From assembly GCF_024323335.1 (NCBI RefSeq), contig NC_066583.1:417970085-418034084 (forward strand): a stretch of DNA of 64,000 bases. Reading direction: 5' to 3'. The DNA comes from Lathyrus oleraceus (lineage: Eukaryota > Streptophyta > Magnoliopsida > Fabales > Fabaceae). The notes beneath the pieces were generated by a model. It did not search any database and was not told the origin of the DNA. It saw nothing but the letters and a program-made list of their open reading frames with translations. Position numbers and translations under genes: made by a program. Shown here one piece after another: positions 1 to 9,433 of this stretch; position 1 is the first letter of the stretch, and each line of letters begins with the position of its first letter.

Positions 1-1121
1 ATGATGGTGTTATAATTATCTCCGGGCATATGATGTCTAGGATCAGGTATTGCCGACTCTTCGGTCGGGACAGGTTGAGGAGGAGGGTCAATATCATAAT
101 AACCAGATGATGTGTGAGGGTCAGATTCAGCATAAGGGATCTGGTCATCACAAATCACATAGTCCTGGATGGATTCAGTGGATCTAGCAGGAGAGGGTGT
201 TCCGTTCAGGCTGTAGAGCCAGTTACTGCGGTTATGAACACTAGTCCTCGGACTAGGCAAGGTGAATAGGCAAAGAACTTGGTTGTTAATTATAAGCTCA
301 AACTCTTCAGACCCTAGGTTTGCTATAAACATAGTGTTGAAGAGGAAGGGTATACTCATAGTCGCAATGCCACAAAAAGGGCTTAAGTCAAGCATAGGCT
401 GACGTAATCCGATAGCATTACCAATCATGGTTATTAAACCGCCTATTCGAATTGGTGCTCGTTCATCTTGGATAAGGTGGTCAAAATTTTCCAACATAAA
501 AGTGGCACCGTTTACTGGACGGTTCTGGGAAGCACAAAATATGATGAAGAGTTCATCACGTGAAACTGAGGTACTGTTTGACTTCTTCCCGAAAAGGGTG
601 TGGGTCAAGATCTTATGGAAGTAATGAAAGGTCGGGTTATGTATGTCTCCAGAGAGAAACTCATGTTCCTCGGGATCGTCATTTCCAGTCAAGCTTCCCC
701 AAAAGTATTCAAGTTCTCTATATTCAAAAAGTTCTTCTTGGCTCACTGTGAATGTATCAAAAGAGGTAGGGAAACCTAAAAGGGTGGTAAAATCTTGAAT
801 GTTAAATTGATACTCCATGTTGAACATTCTGAACTGAATAAAACCTCTGCTTATTCCTTTTCCATGGCTAGGTAGATAGATCAGAGAGCTAAGGAATTCT
901 AGTGTCAGTCTCCGGTAGGTGACGAATTGTCTTCGAATAGGAGTGGTTTCCCACCCTATCCGACTCAGCAAATACAGGACACTCTCTCTTAGTCCAAGGG
1001 CAGTCATTGCCCAGTCATCAGCATACAAACTAGGTAACATCTCTCTTTCTGCTAGTTCCTCAAACCTTTTTTTCTGAGCTTTCCCTCTGAATTTGATACC
1101 CATACGATCAATTTGTCCCAT
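1..1121 (-). CDS. ATHILA ORF-1-like (envelope-position) protein, partial at window edge
   Basis: An open frame runs on the minus strand from an ATG at 1121 to position 1 without a stop (373 codons seen), so the C-terminus is missing only because the window ends. The protein starts MGQIDRMGIKFRGKAQKKRF and contains RQFVTYRRLTLEFLSSLIY, FTTLLGFP, FWGSLTG, IHNPTFHYFHKILTHTLFGK and IGGLITMIGNAIGLR, followed by an acidic, proline-rich tail. The same blocks occur in both downstream ORFs of Athila-2. The family sits downstream of integrase in Athila elements and has no proven function; an envelope-like role is a guess from position. I see no signal peptide. An in-frame TGA lies upstream of the ATG, which supports this start. 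Confidence 0.85.
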   Translation of the reverse strand, partial: MGQIDRMGIKFRGKAQKKRFEELAEREMLPSLYADDWAMTALGLRESVLYLLSRIGWETTPIRRQFVTYRRLTLEFLSSLIYLPSHGKGISRGFIQFRMFNMEYQFNIQDFTTLLGFPTSFDTFTVSQEELFEYRELEYFWGSLTGNDDPEEHEFLSGDIHNPTFHYFHKILTHTLFGKKSNSTSVSRDELFIIFCASQNRPVNGATFMLENFDHLIQDERAPIRIGGLITMIGNAIGLRQPMLDLSPFCGIATMSIPFLFNTMFIANLGSEEFELIINNQVLCLFTLPSPRTSVHNRSNWLYSLNGTPSPARSTESIQDYVICDDQIPYAESDPHTSSGYYDIDPPPQPVPTEESAIPDPRHHMPGDNYNTI

Positions 1122-1336
1122 CAGGTTAGTGTTAGCTAGAGAAAGGAACAACAAGAGTTTTAATCAGGATTTGGCCAAATGCCGGAAGAATAGAAGAAGA
1201 AAAATTAAAATAGATTAAGAATGAATACTAAATAAAAATTTTAAAAGAATAATTAAGTAAGAAATGAAAATATAAATATTTGTGGGTTGTCTCCCACTAA
1301 GCGCTTTGTTTAATGTCGCAAGCTCGACAAAAACTA
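1122..1336 (-). other. Athila-1 spacer between pol and ORF-1
   Basis: This is AT-rich noncoding DNA. It holds a block at 1282-1322 that is nearly identical to 14890-14930 in Athila-2, including the stem GTGGG-AGACAA-CCCAC (1282-1297 on the plus strand as its complement). The flanks of the block are not conserved between the two elements. I see nothing else here. Confidence 0.7.
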
Positions 1337-2578
1337 TCAAATATAATCTATAAATTCTGGAGGCACTACGTCTAAATGCAGGACTTGTGAGTCTTCAATG
1401 TTCTCTGTATGATGATAATGTTTTAGACGCTGCCCGTTTACGATAAACGGTTCAATGGATTTTCCTTTAATTTCCACCGCTCCACTAGGGAAAACATTGG
1501 TAATTTGAAATGGACCTGACCATCTAGATCGTAGTTTTCCCGGGAATAACTTTAGTCTAGAGTTAAATAACAGGACTGTATCGCCTTGTTTGAAGATTTT
1601 TCTTGCTATGCGCTTGTCATGCCATTGTTTTGTTCTTTCTTTGTAGTTTCTGGCATTTTCGTAAGCGTCTCGTCTGAGTTCCTCTAGTTCGTTTATATCA
1701 AGGATTCGCTTTTCACCAGCGGCCTTATAGTTTAAATTTAGATTTTTAATAGCCCAGTAGGCTTTATGTTCTAATTCTACCAGGAGGTGGCAAGATTTTC
1801 CATAAATAAGCTTAAATGGGGTTGTCCCTATGGGAGTTTTGTAAGCGGTTCGATATGCCCATAAAGCTTCTGGTAATTTCAATGACCAGTCTTTCCTTGA
1901 GGTGGCGACTGTTTTTTCCAATATTTGTTTGATTTCTCTGTTAGACACTTCCACTTGCCCACTGGTTTGAGGGTGGTAAGGTGTCGCTACTCTATGTCTC
2001 ACACCATACTTAAATAGTAGTTTTTCGAGTATCTTAGATATGAAATGTGATCCACCATCATTGACTACTATTCTCGGGATACCAAATCTTGGAAATATTA
2101 TATTCTTAAAGAGTCTAGTTACTACTCGTGTGTCGTTTGTTGGAGAAGCTATAGCTTCAATCCATTTTGATACGTAGTCAACCGCTACGAGTATGTACTT
2201 GTTACCGAAAGAAGGTGGAAAAGGTCCCATGAAGTCTATTCCCCACACGTCGAAAATCTCTACTTCCAAAATGCCTTTTTGTGGCATCTCGTCACGTCTA
2301 GATATGTTTCCTGTGCGTTGACATCTATCACATTTCTTGATAGCCGCATGCACATCCTTCCATATATTCGGCCAATAAAAATCGGCTTGTAGGATTTTGG
2401 AGCAGGTTTTGGATGTACTTGCATGTCCACCATAAGGAGCGGAGTGACAGTGTTGGATTATATTTTCTACCTCTTCTTCGGGTATACACTGACGGAAAAT
2501 ACCGTCGGGGCCTCTTTTGAAAAGTAAAGGGTCATCCCAGTAATAGTGTTTTATGTCATAGAAGAATCGTTTCTTTTG
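1337..2578 (-). CDS. Athila-1 integrase domain of Pol (after premature stop)
   Basis: This is the C-terminal part of the gag-pol frame. It is in the same frame as the upstream RT part and separated from it by one TAG (2581-2579) where Athila-2 has a glutamine codon. The zinc-binding HHCC module lies mostly upstream of the first Met, ending in CDRCQ. Counting from the Met at 2353, the catalytic core has Asp40 (WGIDFMG), Asp99 (VNDGGSHF) and Glu135 (GQVEVSNRE), the DD35E spacing. A basic C-terminal region follows ([22 protein letters not shown]) and there is no chromodomain. It would insert the cDNA copy. An internal start would lose the zinc finger, so the product is probably not functional without readthrough. 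Confidence 0.9.
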   Translation of the reverse strand, partial: QKKRFFYDIKHYYWDDPLLFKRGPDGIFRQCIPEEEVENIIQHCHSAPYGGHASTSKTCSKILQADFYWPNIWKDVHAAIKKCDRCQRTGNISRRDEMPQKGILEVEIFDVWGIDFMGPFPPSFGNKYILVAVDYVSKWIEAIASPTNDTRVVTRLFKNIIFPRFGIPRIVVNDGGSHFISKILEKLLFKYGVRHRVATPYHPQTSGQVEVSNREIKQILEKTVATSRKDWSLKLPEALWAYRTAYKTPIGTTPFKLIYGKSCHLLVELEHKAYWAIKNLNLNYKAAGEKRILDINELEELRRDAYENARNYKERTKQWHDKRIARKIFKQGDTVLLFNSRLKLFPGKLRSRWSGPFQITNVFPSGAVEIKGKSIEPFIVNGQRLKHYHHTENIEDSQVLHLDVVPPEFIDYI

Positions 2579-5302
2579 CTAGTAGGATAAAGTAGGTGGA
2601 ACTATTCCGGCAGCTAAATAATTGACGAGATCAGCGTACCATGGTGTAACAGATATAGCTAAGGTGGTTTCTACCTGTTTATCAACTTTATTTTCCTCCA
2701 AAGTAGCTATAAGTTTATCGTACGAGAAATCATCGTTGATCGATGTTCTTTCCGGTTCCAGGTTTTCGAGTCTAGAGAGGTGATCTGCTACTACGTTTTC
2801 AGTTCCTTTCTTGTCTTTGATTTCCAAATCGAACTCTTGTAGCAGCAGGATCCACCTTAGGAGTCTAGTTTTAGCATCCTTTTTTGTTAAGAGGTACTTG
2901 ATAGCAGCGTGGTCAGTGTAAATGATTATTTTGGCTCCGACCAAGTAAGAACGAAATTTATCTAGCGCAAATACTACTGCTAAAAGTTCTTTCTCGGTTG
3001 TGGCGTAATTCATTTGTGCTTCATCTAGAGTTCTACTTGCGTAGTATATGACGTGAAGCTTTTTATCCTTTCGTTGTCCTAAAACAGCACCCACAGCGTA
3101 ATCACTGGCATCACACATTATTTCGAATGGTTCGTTCCAATCTGGTGTCTGCATTATGGGCGCGGAGATCAATGCTTGTTTAAGCATTTGAAATGCTTCT
3201 AAACATTTATTGTCGAATATGAATTCAGCCTCTTTCATCAATAGTCCGGTCAAAGGTTTAGTTATTTTAGAGAAGTCTTTAATGAATCGTCGATAAAAAT
3301 CGGCATGTCCTAAGAAGCTTCGTACTTCTCTCACAGTTTTCGAAGGTTGAAGGTTTTCGATTACCTCTATTTTGGCTTTGTCTACTTCAATTCCTCTATT
3401 TGAGATGATATGTCCTAAAACAATTCCTTCTTGTACCATAAAGTGACATTTTTCCCAATTAAGTACTAGGTTTACTTTTACACATCGTTCTAGAACTCTT
3501 TCTAGGTTTTCAAGACATTCTTCAAAGCTTTTTCCGCATACGGAGAAATCGTCCATAAATACCTCCATTATGTTTTCGAGAAAATCGGCGAATATCGCCA
3601 TCATGCACCTTTGGAAGGTTGCAGGAGCATTGCACAAGCCAAACGACATTCGTCGATAAGCGAAGGTACCAAAAGGACACGTGAATGTTGTCTTTTCTTG
3701 GTCATCAGGATGAATTGGTATTTGAAAGAAGCCTGAATAACCGTCTAGATAGCAGAAATGAGAATGTTTCGCTAATCGTTCTAACATCTGGTCAATGAAT
3801 GGTAAAGGGAAATGCTCTTTTCGGGTTGCTTTGTTTAGTTTCCTATAGTCAATGCATATTCTCCATCCCGATTCAATTTGTTTAGTTATAGTTTCTCCTT
3901 TTTCATTTTCAATAACTGTTATACCTCCTTTCTTCGGTACTACGTGTACAGGGCTAACCCATTTGCTATCAGATATAGGATATATGATACCTGCCTCTAA
4001 TAACTTGGTTATTTCCTTCTTCACTACCTCACTCAGGATCGGGTTTAGTCTCCTCTGGTGTTCCCTATAAGTTTTACAGTCTTCTTCTAGCATGATGCGG
4101 TACATACAAATAGAAGGACTTATTCCTTTAAGGTCGGTGATGTTGTATCCTAGTGCGGTTGGATATTTTCTTAAGATATGCAGGAGTTTTTCTGTTTCGA
4201 GTTTTCCTAGGTCTGCATTAACTATCACTGGTCGTTCAAGTTCTAAGTCTAGGAATTCATATCTCAGATTTTTGGGAAGTGTTTTCAGGTCTAGGGTTGG
4301 TTTCTTAAGGCATTGCGTAGGACCCGGTGTTATTGCTAAACATTGGTTAAGTTTGTCTTCTACAAGATAGTCAGATGATTTGTGATTTTCTAACTCTGTT
4401 TCTTTTATGCATTCATCGATGATATCCATGAAGTAACATGTGTCTTCTATTGCAGGTGCTTTCAAAAATTGGGAAAGAATGAACTCAATTTTCTCTTCTC
4501 CTACTTCGAAAGTGAGTCGTCCTCGTTTTACGTCTATGATTGCACCGACAGTTGCTAAGAACGGTCTTCCCAGTATAATGGGTGTAACTTCATCTTCTCT
4601 AATGTCCATAATTATAAAATCGGTTGGAATGTAGAATTGACCTATGCGCACGGGAACGTTTTCAAGAATTCCTACAGGATATCTAACAGAACGATCTGCT
4701 AGTTGCACAGACATTTTAGTTGGTCTTAATTCTCCCATTTCAAGTTTCTTGCATATGGATAAAGGCATAACACTAATACCGGCTCCTAAATCGCATAAAG
4801 CCTTGTCTATGACAAATTTTCCTATGTGACAGGGTATAGAGAAACTACCTGGATCTTTAAGTTTAGGAGGCATATTCTGGATTATAGCGCTACATTCAGC
4901 AGTGAGTGTAACAGTTTCGCTATCTTCAAGTTTCCTTTTATTAGAAAGAATTTCTTTTAAGAACTTAGCATATGAGGGCATCTGCGTAATAGCTTCTGTA
5001 AAAGGAATTGTGACGTTTAATTGTTTCAGTAGGTCAATAAATTTTTTAAATTGGCCCGCATCTTTGGTTTTAATAAGCCTTTGAGGGTAAGGAATAGGTG
5101 GTTTATAAGGCGGTGGAGGTACATAAGGTTCTTTCTTTTCTACGGTTTCCTTATTACTCTCTTCCTTTTCCTTAGGTTTATTTTCTTCCTCGGATGACTT
5201 TTTAGAGTTTTGGTTCTCAGTTCTTGGATCAGACGGTCCTTCCACTTCCGTTCCACTTCTTAGTATGATTGCATGAGCGTGGCTTCTCGGGTTAGGTTGG
5301 GG
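2579..5302 (-). CDS. Athila-1 protease, reverse transcriptase and RNase H
   Basis: This continues the gag frame after one TAA at 5305-5303; from the first Met (5245) it is 888 residues. The order is a proline-rich linker (PYVPPPPYKPPIPYPQR, about residue 40), a retropepsin-like domain with CDLGAG at 151-156, RT at about 405-600 with CIDYRKLNKA and the catalytic FMDD at 563-566, and RNase H with Asp712 (CDASDYAVG), Glu in TTEKELLAV near 751, Asp778 (YTDHAA) and Asp821 (VADHLSRL). It would process the polyprotein and make element cDNA in the virus-like particle. The protease has DLGA in place of the usual D-T/S-G. It ends at a TAG that replaces CAG or CAA. Confidence 0.92.
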   Translation of the reverse strand, partial: PQPNPRSHAHAIILRSGTEVEGPSDPRTENQNSKKSSEEENKPKEKEESNKETVEKKEPYVPPPPYKPPIPYPQRLIKTKDAGQFKKFIDLLKQLNVTIPFTEAITQMPSYAKFLKEILSNKRKLEDSETVTLTAECSAIIQNMPPKLKDPGSFSIPCHIGKFVIDKALCDLGAGISVMPLSICKKLEMGELRPTKMSVQLADRSVRYPVGILENVPVRIGQFYIPTDFIIMDIREDEVTPIILGRPFLATVGAIIDVKRGRLTFEVGEEKIEFILSQFLKAPAIEDTCYFMDIIDECIKETELENHKSSDYLVEDKLNQCLAITPGPTQCLKKPTLDLKTLPKNLRYEFLDLELERPVIVNADLGKLETEKLLHILRKYPTALGYNITDLKGISPSICMYRIMLEEDCKTYREHQRRLNPILSEVVKKEITKLLEAGIIYPISDSKWVSPVHVVPKKGGITVIENEKGETITKQIESGWRICIDYRKLNKATRKEHFPLPFIDQMLERLAKHSHFCYLDGYSGFFQIPIHPDDQEKTTFTCPFGTFAYRRMSFGLCNAPATFQRCMMAIFADFLENIMEVFMDDFSVCGKSFEECLENLERVLERCVKVNLVLNWEKCHFMVQEGIVLGHIISNRGIEVDKAKIEVIENLQPSKTVREVRSFLGHADFYRRFIKDFSKITKPLTGLLMKEAEFIFDNKCLEAFQMLKQALISAPIMQTPDWNEPFEIMCDASDYAVGAVLGQRKDKKLHVIYYASRTLDEAQMNYATTEKELLAVVFALDKFRSYLVGAKIIIYTDHAAIKYLLTKKDAKTRLLRWILLLQEFDLEIKDKKGTENVVADHLSRLENLEPERTSINDDFSYDKLIATLEENKVDKQVETTLAISVTPWYADLVNYLAAGIVPPTLSY

Positions 5303-6745
5303 TTATCCAGGAAATGTACCATTTGGGGCAGCACTAGGCGCTTGTTGTTGAGGTACTTGTGATATTTGTGTTTCCAGCATTTTGTTATGAGTAGCCAGGG
5401 CATCTACTTTACTTGCTAGTTGTTTAATTTGTTCGCCAGTGTGTACATTCTGGTTTAAGAAATCTTTATTGGTTTGCTGTTGAGAACCTATGAAGTTCTC
5501 CATCATGATTTCCAAGTTGGATTTCCTAGGAACGTTATTGTTAGGTGTAGATGGGATCGGCTTTTGGTATCCAGGAGGTATAGCTGGGGCTTGATTTGGA
5601 GCTTGTCCAGGCGCGTATAAGGCATTATTACTCTTATATGAAAAATTAGGATGATTCTTCCAGTTGGAGTTATAGGTATGCGAGTAGGGATTTCCTTGAG
5701 CATAGTTCACTTGCTCTGCTTGGATTCCTGTTAGGAGCTGACAATCTGCAGGAGTGTGACCTTGGATTCCACAGACTTCGCAATTCTGAGTTATGGCAAC
5801 CACGGTGGCTGGAGGTGATACATTTAAACTTTCAATTTTCTGGACCAGAGCATCCACTTTTGCATTAACATGATCAAGGTTACTTATCTCGTACATGCCA
5901 CTTTTCATTTGAGGTTTTTCTACCATTGTTCTTTCTCTTCCCCACTGATAGTGGTTTTGGGCCATGCTCTTGATAAGTTGATAAGCATCAGCATAAGGTT
6001 TGTTCATAAGTGCACCACCTGCGGCGGCGTTTATTGTTAACCTCGTGTTGTACAAGAGACCATTATAGAAGGTATGAATCACTAACCAGTCCTCTAAACC
6101 ATGGTGTGGAGAAAGTCTCATCATGTCTTTGTATCTTTCCCATGCTTCGAAAAGAGACTCGTTATCTTTCTGTTTAAATCCATTTATCTGGGCTCTTAAC
6201 ATAGCTGTTTTGCTCGGCGGAAAATATCGGGCAAGGAAGACTTTCTTCAACTCGTTCCACGTGGTGACTGAGTTGGAAGGAAGAGACTGAAGCCATCTTC
6301 TAGCACTATCTCTTAACGAGAAAGGAAAGAGACGAAGTCGAATTGCCTCTGAAGTGACACCATTAGCTTTAACAGTATCAGCGTATTGGACAAATACGGA
6401 TAAATGAAGGTTTGGATCCTCGGTAGGATTTCCAGAGAATTGGTTCTGTTGCACTGTTTGCAACAGTGAAGGTTTAAGTTCGAAGTTGTTTGCTTCGATT
6501 GCGGGTGGAGCAATACTCGAATGCGGCTCATCTTGCGATGGAGCGGCGTAATCTCGAAGAGCACGAGCTGGTTCTGCCATCTCGGGTATCGGTGAAGGAA
6601 GAAGATTTTTGAGATCAGGAATTTCAATAGGAGGGAGATTGTTTGCACCACGATATTCCCGAATTCGTTGTAAGACTCGGAGATATAGTTTGATGTCGTT
6701 GATTCGTAAGTAGAACGGCTCGCCTTGTGAGCGAGTGTGTGGCAT
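5303..6745 (-). CDS. Athila-1 Gag capsid/nucleocapsid
   Basis: The frame is open to a Met at 6754, but the Met at 6745 (MPHTRSQGE) aligns with the start of the Athila-2 Gag (MPSTRSQGD) and is the better start. The central retrotransposon gag domain carries LRLFPFSLRDSARRWLQSL and WERYKDMMRLSPHHGLEDW. A CCHC zinc knuckle follows, CEVCGIQGHTPADC (CX2CX4HX4C), then a Gln/Asn/Pro-rich tail. The reading frame ends at TAA 5305-5303; the same position in Athila-2 is CAA, and the frame continues straight into the protease, so this stop looks like a point mutation, not a normal gag terminus. Gag would form the particle and bind element RNA. Confidence 0.92.
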   Translation of the reverse strand: MPHTRSQGEPFYLRINDIKLYLRVLQRIREYRGANNLPPIEIPDLKNLLPSPIPEMAEPARALRDYAAPSQDEPHSSIAPPAIEANNFELKPSLLQTVQQNQFSGNPTEDPNLHLSVFVQYADTVKANGVTSEAIRLRLFPFSLRDSARRWLQSLPSNSVTTWNELKKVFLARYFPPSKTAMLRAQINGFKQKDNESLFEAWERYKDMMRLSPHHGLEDWLVIHTFYNGLLYNTRLTINAAAGGALMNKPYADAYQLIKSMAQNHYQWGRERTMVEKPQMKSGMYEISNLDHVNAKVDALVQKIESLNVSPPATVVAITQNCEVCGIQGHTPADCQLLTGIQAEQVNYAQGNPYSHTYNSNWKNHPNFSYKSNNALYAPGQAPNQAPAIPPGYQKPIPSTPNNNVPRKSNLEIMMENFIGSQQQTNKDFLNQNVHTGEQIKQLASKVDALATHNKMLETQISQVPQQQAPSAAPNGTFPG

Positions 6746-6831
6746 ACAAATCAACGAAAGAAATAAAAAATAAAAATAAGCCTTAGTCTCTACAGCGTAA
6801 CAGAAGAGTTACGATATCGACTAAATAAAAG

Positions 6832-6849
6832 TCCCCGGCAACGGCGCCA
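6832..6849 (-). other. Athila-1 primer binding site (tRNA-Asp)
   Basis: On the minus strand this reads TGGCGCCGTTGCCGGGGA, six bases inside the 5' LTR end. It fits the complement of the 3' end of plant tRNA-Asp, the primer known for Athila elements. The match to tRNA-Asp is from memory. Confidence 0.9.
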
Positions 6850-8127
6850 AAAACTTGATCGCGACTTTATGAGTCGAATTTGGGGTACAAACTGCAAGTG
6901 CATAGTTCTATCGCGTAGTTTTAAAAGATATCGATCCCACAGGGACTTATGAATCGATATACCGTTTTCTAAGGTTACTTCGTAAAGCTAAGGCGGATGA
7001 TACTTTGATTGTTCGGGGGAAAAGTTAAAACTAAAATAAGATCTAGATTAAATATCAATTAAGAGGATATCGGTATGTAGTTCGTCGTAATTAGGGAATC
7101 AAATCTTCGTTGGTTTCTTGGTTTTAAAATAAATCTTTTCAGTAGACACTATTGATTAAAAGTCTTTTCTCAAACTCTCGCTCTGTTGAATAGACTATGA
7201 CTTTATATTAACGCAGCTGTCACTTATTGGTTAAGTCCAAAATCACTTTTTGAAAACAAAGGAATCTATAGAAACTCTTTTTAAGAAAACACTAATCGTT
7301 TAAACACCCTCGTCTCAAACTCTCGCTCTGTTGACTTAGATTATATAATTAAATTCAAATGCTTAACTCTCGTCCTCACATTTAACTTAAAAAAATACTT
7401 TTTGAAAAAGATTAGAATTTAATTAACTCTAAAAATTGCCTTCGCCCTGATTTAGAATTAATGCTCAATTTACTATGTCCAGTTAAAAACTCAAACTCTC
7501 GTTCTATTGAATTTAACCTCTTTATGTCTTTTACTCTCGTACAAAAACTTTGTTACTAATCCTGTAAATTGAGACCATAAAAAGAGTGACTTTATTTTTA
7601 AACGTAATTTAACCAACTTAATTTTGATTCCTTTATTCTGCTTACTTTACATACCGATACCTAAGTAAATTAGCCAGACATGCTAAATAGATCTAAACAA
7701 TCATTATGCTTAAATAAATTCATCTCAGGAAAATAATATAAATAAACAATATAGAAGGGCATATATAAATTCAAACAATAATTAAAGAACCTGAATAATT
7801 TATAGCAATCTTTGAACACTCCACCATAGACCGGTTGGATTTGTTCTTGAATTCTTCAATCGGGCAGGAAAATAAAAGTGAAGGAATAAAAAAACTAGGG
7901 TCTAACGTAAGGTTAGATCCGGTAAAAGATACACAATAGTTTCCGGTGTAGAAACTATTGTGTGAAAAATTAATTAAGTACTTAAAGGAATTGCTGGAAA
8001 AGAAAACAAAAATTGCAAATAAAGCAAAAACTGTAAAAAGGTAATGGTATGTTTGCACGGCTGGAAGAGAAAAATTGAACGAAGCAGAGAGACGGCGGAG
8101 AGAGCTGCAGGGTTTGCCAAAAGCCAC

Positions 8128-8135
8128 TATTTATA
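8128..8135 (-). promoter_or_regulatory. Athila-1 LTR TATA box
   Basis: TATAAATA on the minus strand in an AATATAAATAG context, about 430 bp into the LTR and about 130 bp downstream of the nearer TGACG palindrome. Its position fits the U3/R border of a plant LTR. Confidence 0.6.
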
Positions 8136-8265
8136 TTGCTCACTTTTTGTAACGGTTTCCAAAGGCTTTCCGTGTAAAAATCCTCACGTTCCAATGGTCA
8201 AGTGTAACAATAGGCTTCAACGTGCCTCTGTTGCGCTTCTGAAGCCAAAAATATAGGAGAATGGT

Positions 8266-8329
8266 GTGACGTCCGTCACACCATGTGTTATGCTCGTAAC
8301 ACAAGTAGGCAGGGCGTGACGCTCGTCAC
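8266..8329 (-). promoter_or_regulatory. TGACG/CGTCA palindrome pair in the Athila-1 U3
   Basis: Two near-perfect inverted repeats, GTGACGTCCGTCAC (8266-8279) and GTGACGCTCGTCAC (8316-8329), flank another palindrome, GTGTTATGCTCGTAACAC (8285-8302). TGACG is the core bound by TGA-class bZIP factors at as-1-like elements, so a cis-regulatory role is plausible but inferred. Confidence 0.5.
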
Positions 8330-8562
8330 AGGCGCAGCGCCTGTGCTTTTGGGCTGGGCCTTGACTTGGTGGAATTTGCTTCTTTTCATTTCTTTTTGCA
8401 CCTCCTTTTCTTCCTTTTTCACTTGTGCTTTAAATAAGCTACCTGATATAAATAGAAAGCAAAATACCAAGTAGTATCGAATAAAATGAAATAAATTGGA
8501 GTGAATAATAATATAATTTAATTAAATCGAGTCCTAGAATGTGATATTATTTCATGTTATCA

Positions 8563-9314
8563 TTATGCTCGTCTGTGTTTGCGCTATTTAACATGTCCGG
8601 CTAAATTACCGGTATCGGTATGTAACAATTTAATTAGACGGGATTTAATAATAATCGGTGAAAAACTTCTTGTCTCAAACAAGCTTTTTGGCTGTGGTTT
8701 TCAGTTTAAATTTAATTAACTTTGTCACAAAAGTGAGAAGCAATTTAATACGATTTTTCCATAAGAGTGGGAAATTAACTAAGGTGAGAACCAACAATCA
8801 CGAGAGCGTGAGGCTCGAAATGGATAGTAAAAACTAGACATTGATTTTAAAAACAGCGAGAGCACTTTAAAAGCAATTAGAACTTATCTATTTTCAAAAA
8901 GTATTTTTAACTTCAAATGGGACAGCGAGAGCGTACGTTCTTACTTAAAGGTATATGCCGAATCAACAACCACGAGAGTGTGAGATAAAGCCTTTTAAAT
9001 AAGTATTTTCTACTGAAAGATATTTGGTATTTAAATTATACACTGGTGACTTATCGAATCCCTGACGATTAATGTGTTGCATACTGATTCCTCCTATTAA
9101 TACTTTCTTAAAACTTAACTTCCCTTAGATTTAATTTTCTGCAACCAAACTTCTAAAAATCATTCCCTTAGCTAAACATAGTAACGTCAGTAGCATTAGT
9201 TTGACCATCGGTCCCTGTGGGTTCGATATCTTTTGAAACTAAAACGACTGGACTGTGCACTTGCAGTCAAGTACCCAATAGACTATATTCTATATACAGT
9301 CACGAGACGTATCA
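8563..9314 (+). repeat. Athila-2 5' LTR, 3' portion only (752 bp)
   Basis: It matches 20191-20942 of the 3' LTR at a constant offset of 11,628 bp, with roughly 38 substitutions by eye and no large indel. It starts abruptly at TTATGCTCG, the first base after the terminal CA of the minus-strand Athila-1 LTR, and ends GACGTATCA. TTATG at 8563-8567 is the expected 5-bp target duplication of Athila-1. Confidence 0.9.
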
Positions 9315-9320
9315 AGTTTT

Positions 9321-9338
9321 TGGCGCCGTTGTAGGGGA
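9321..9338 (+). other. Athila-2 primer binding site (tRNA-Asp type, mutated)
   Basis: TGGCGCCGTTGTAGGGGA, six bases after the LTR end. It differs from the Athila-1 site by TA for CC in the middle, so pairing with tRNA-Asp would be weakened. Confidence 0.85.
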
Positions 9339-9433
9339 CCTGATTTAGTCAAATAGTGCGATTCTTTTGTTGCACGGTATAGACTAAGGTAAAAATAAAA
9401 ACTAATCTACTTTCCCTTATTTTCCCCGATTGT

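Larger units (their letters stand above)
1..8562 (-). mobile_element. Athila-lineage Ty3/gypsy element 'Athila-1' (left part off window)
   Basis: Reading on the minus strand the order is 5' LTR, tRNA-Asp primer site, gag, protease, RT, RNase H, integrase, then an ATHILA ORF-1-like gene that runs off the window. No chromodomain follows the integrase, as expected for Athila. The 5' LTR starts TGATAACATG at 8562, the same kind of terminus as the related element on the other strand (TGATAACGCG at 19381). Coding damage is light: two in-frame stops in about 1,800 codons of gag-pol. The 3' LTR is outside the window. The element abuts sequence that matches position 20191 onward of the Athila-2 3' LTR, so it is inserted in the Athila-2 5' LTR. 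Confidence 0.93.
6856..8562 (-). repeat. Athila-1 5' LTR (1,707 bp)
   Basis: In element orientation it runs from TGATAACATG (8562) to GCGATCA (6856), six bases before the primer site. The U3 end carries two TGACG/CGTCA palindromes and a TATA box. The R/U5 part (about 6870-7700) holds AT-rich DNA with a recurring CTCTCG(C/T)TCT(A/G)TTGA phrase, matching the CGAGAGCGTGAG phrases in the Athila-2 LTR. Short open frames here (around 7770-8470) have no recognisable product. The partner LTR is off the window, so no age can be derived. Confidence 0.9.

Noticed and set aside
3852..5084. Several plus-strand frames of 60-92 residues
   Set aside because: Antisense shadows of the well-conserved Athila-1 pol frame.
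6832..6849. tRNA-like sequence
   Set aside because: Only 18 nt matching a tRNA 3' end, placed as a primer binding site; no full tRNA gene.
7771..8474. Frames in the Athila-1 LTR (up to 118 residues)
   Set aside because: They lie in LTR promoter/leader sequence and are not conserved in the Athila-2 LTR.
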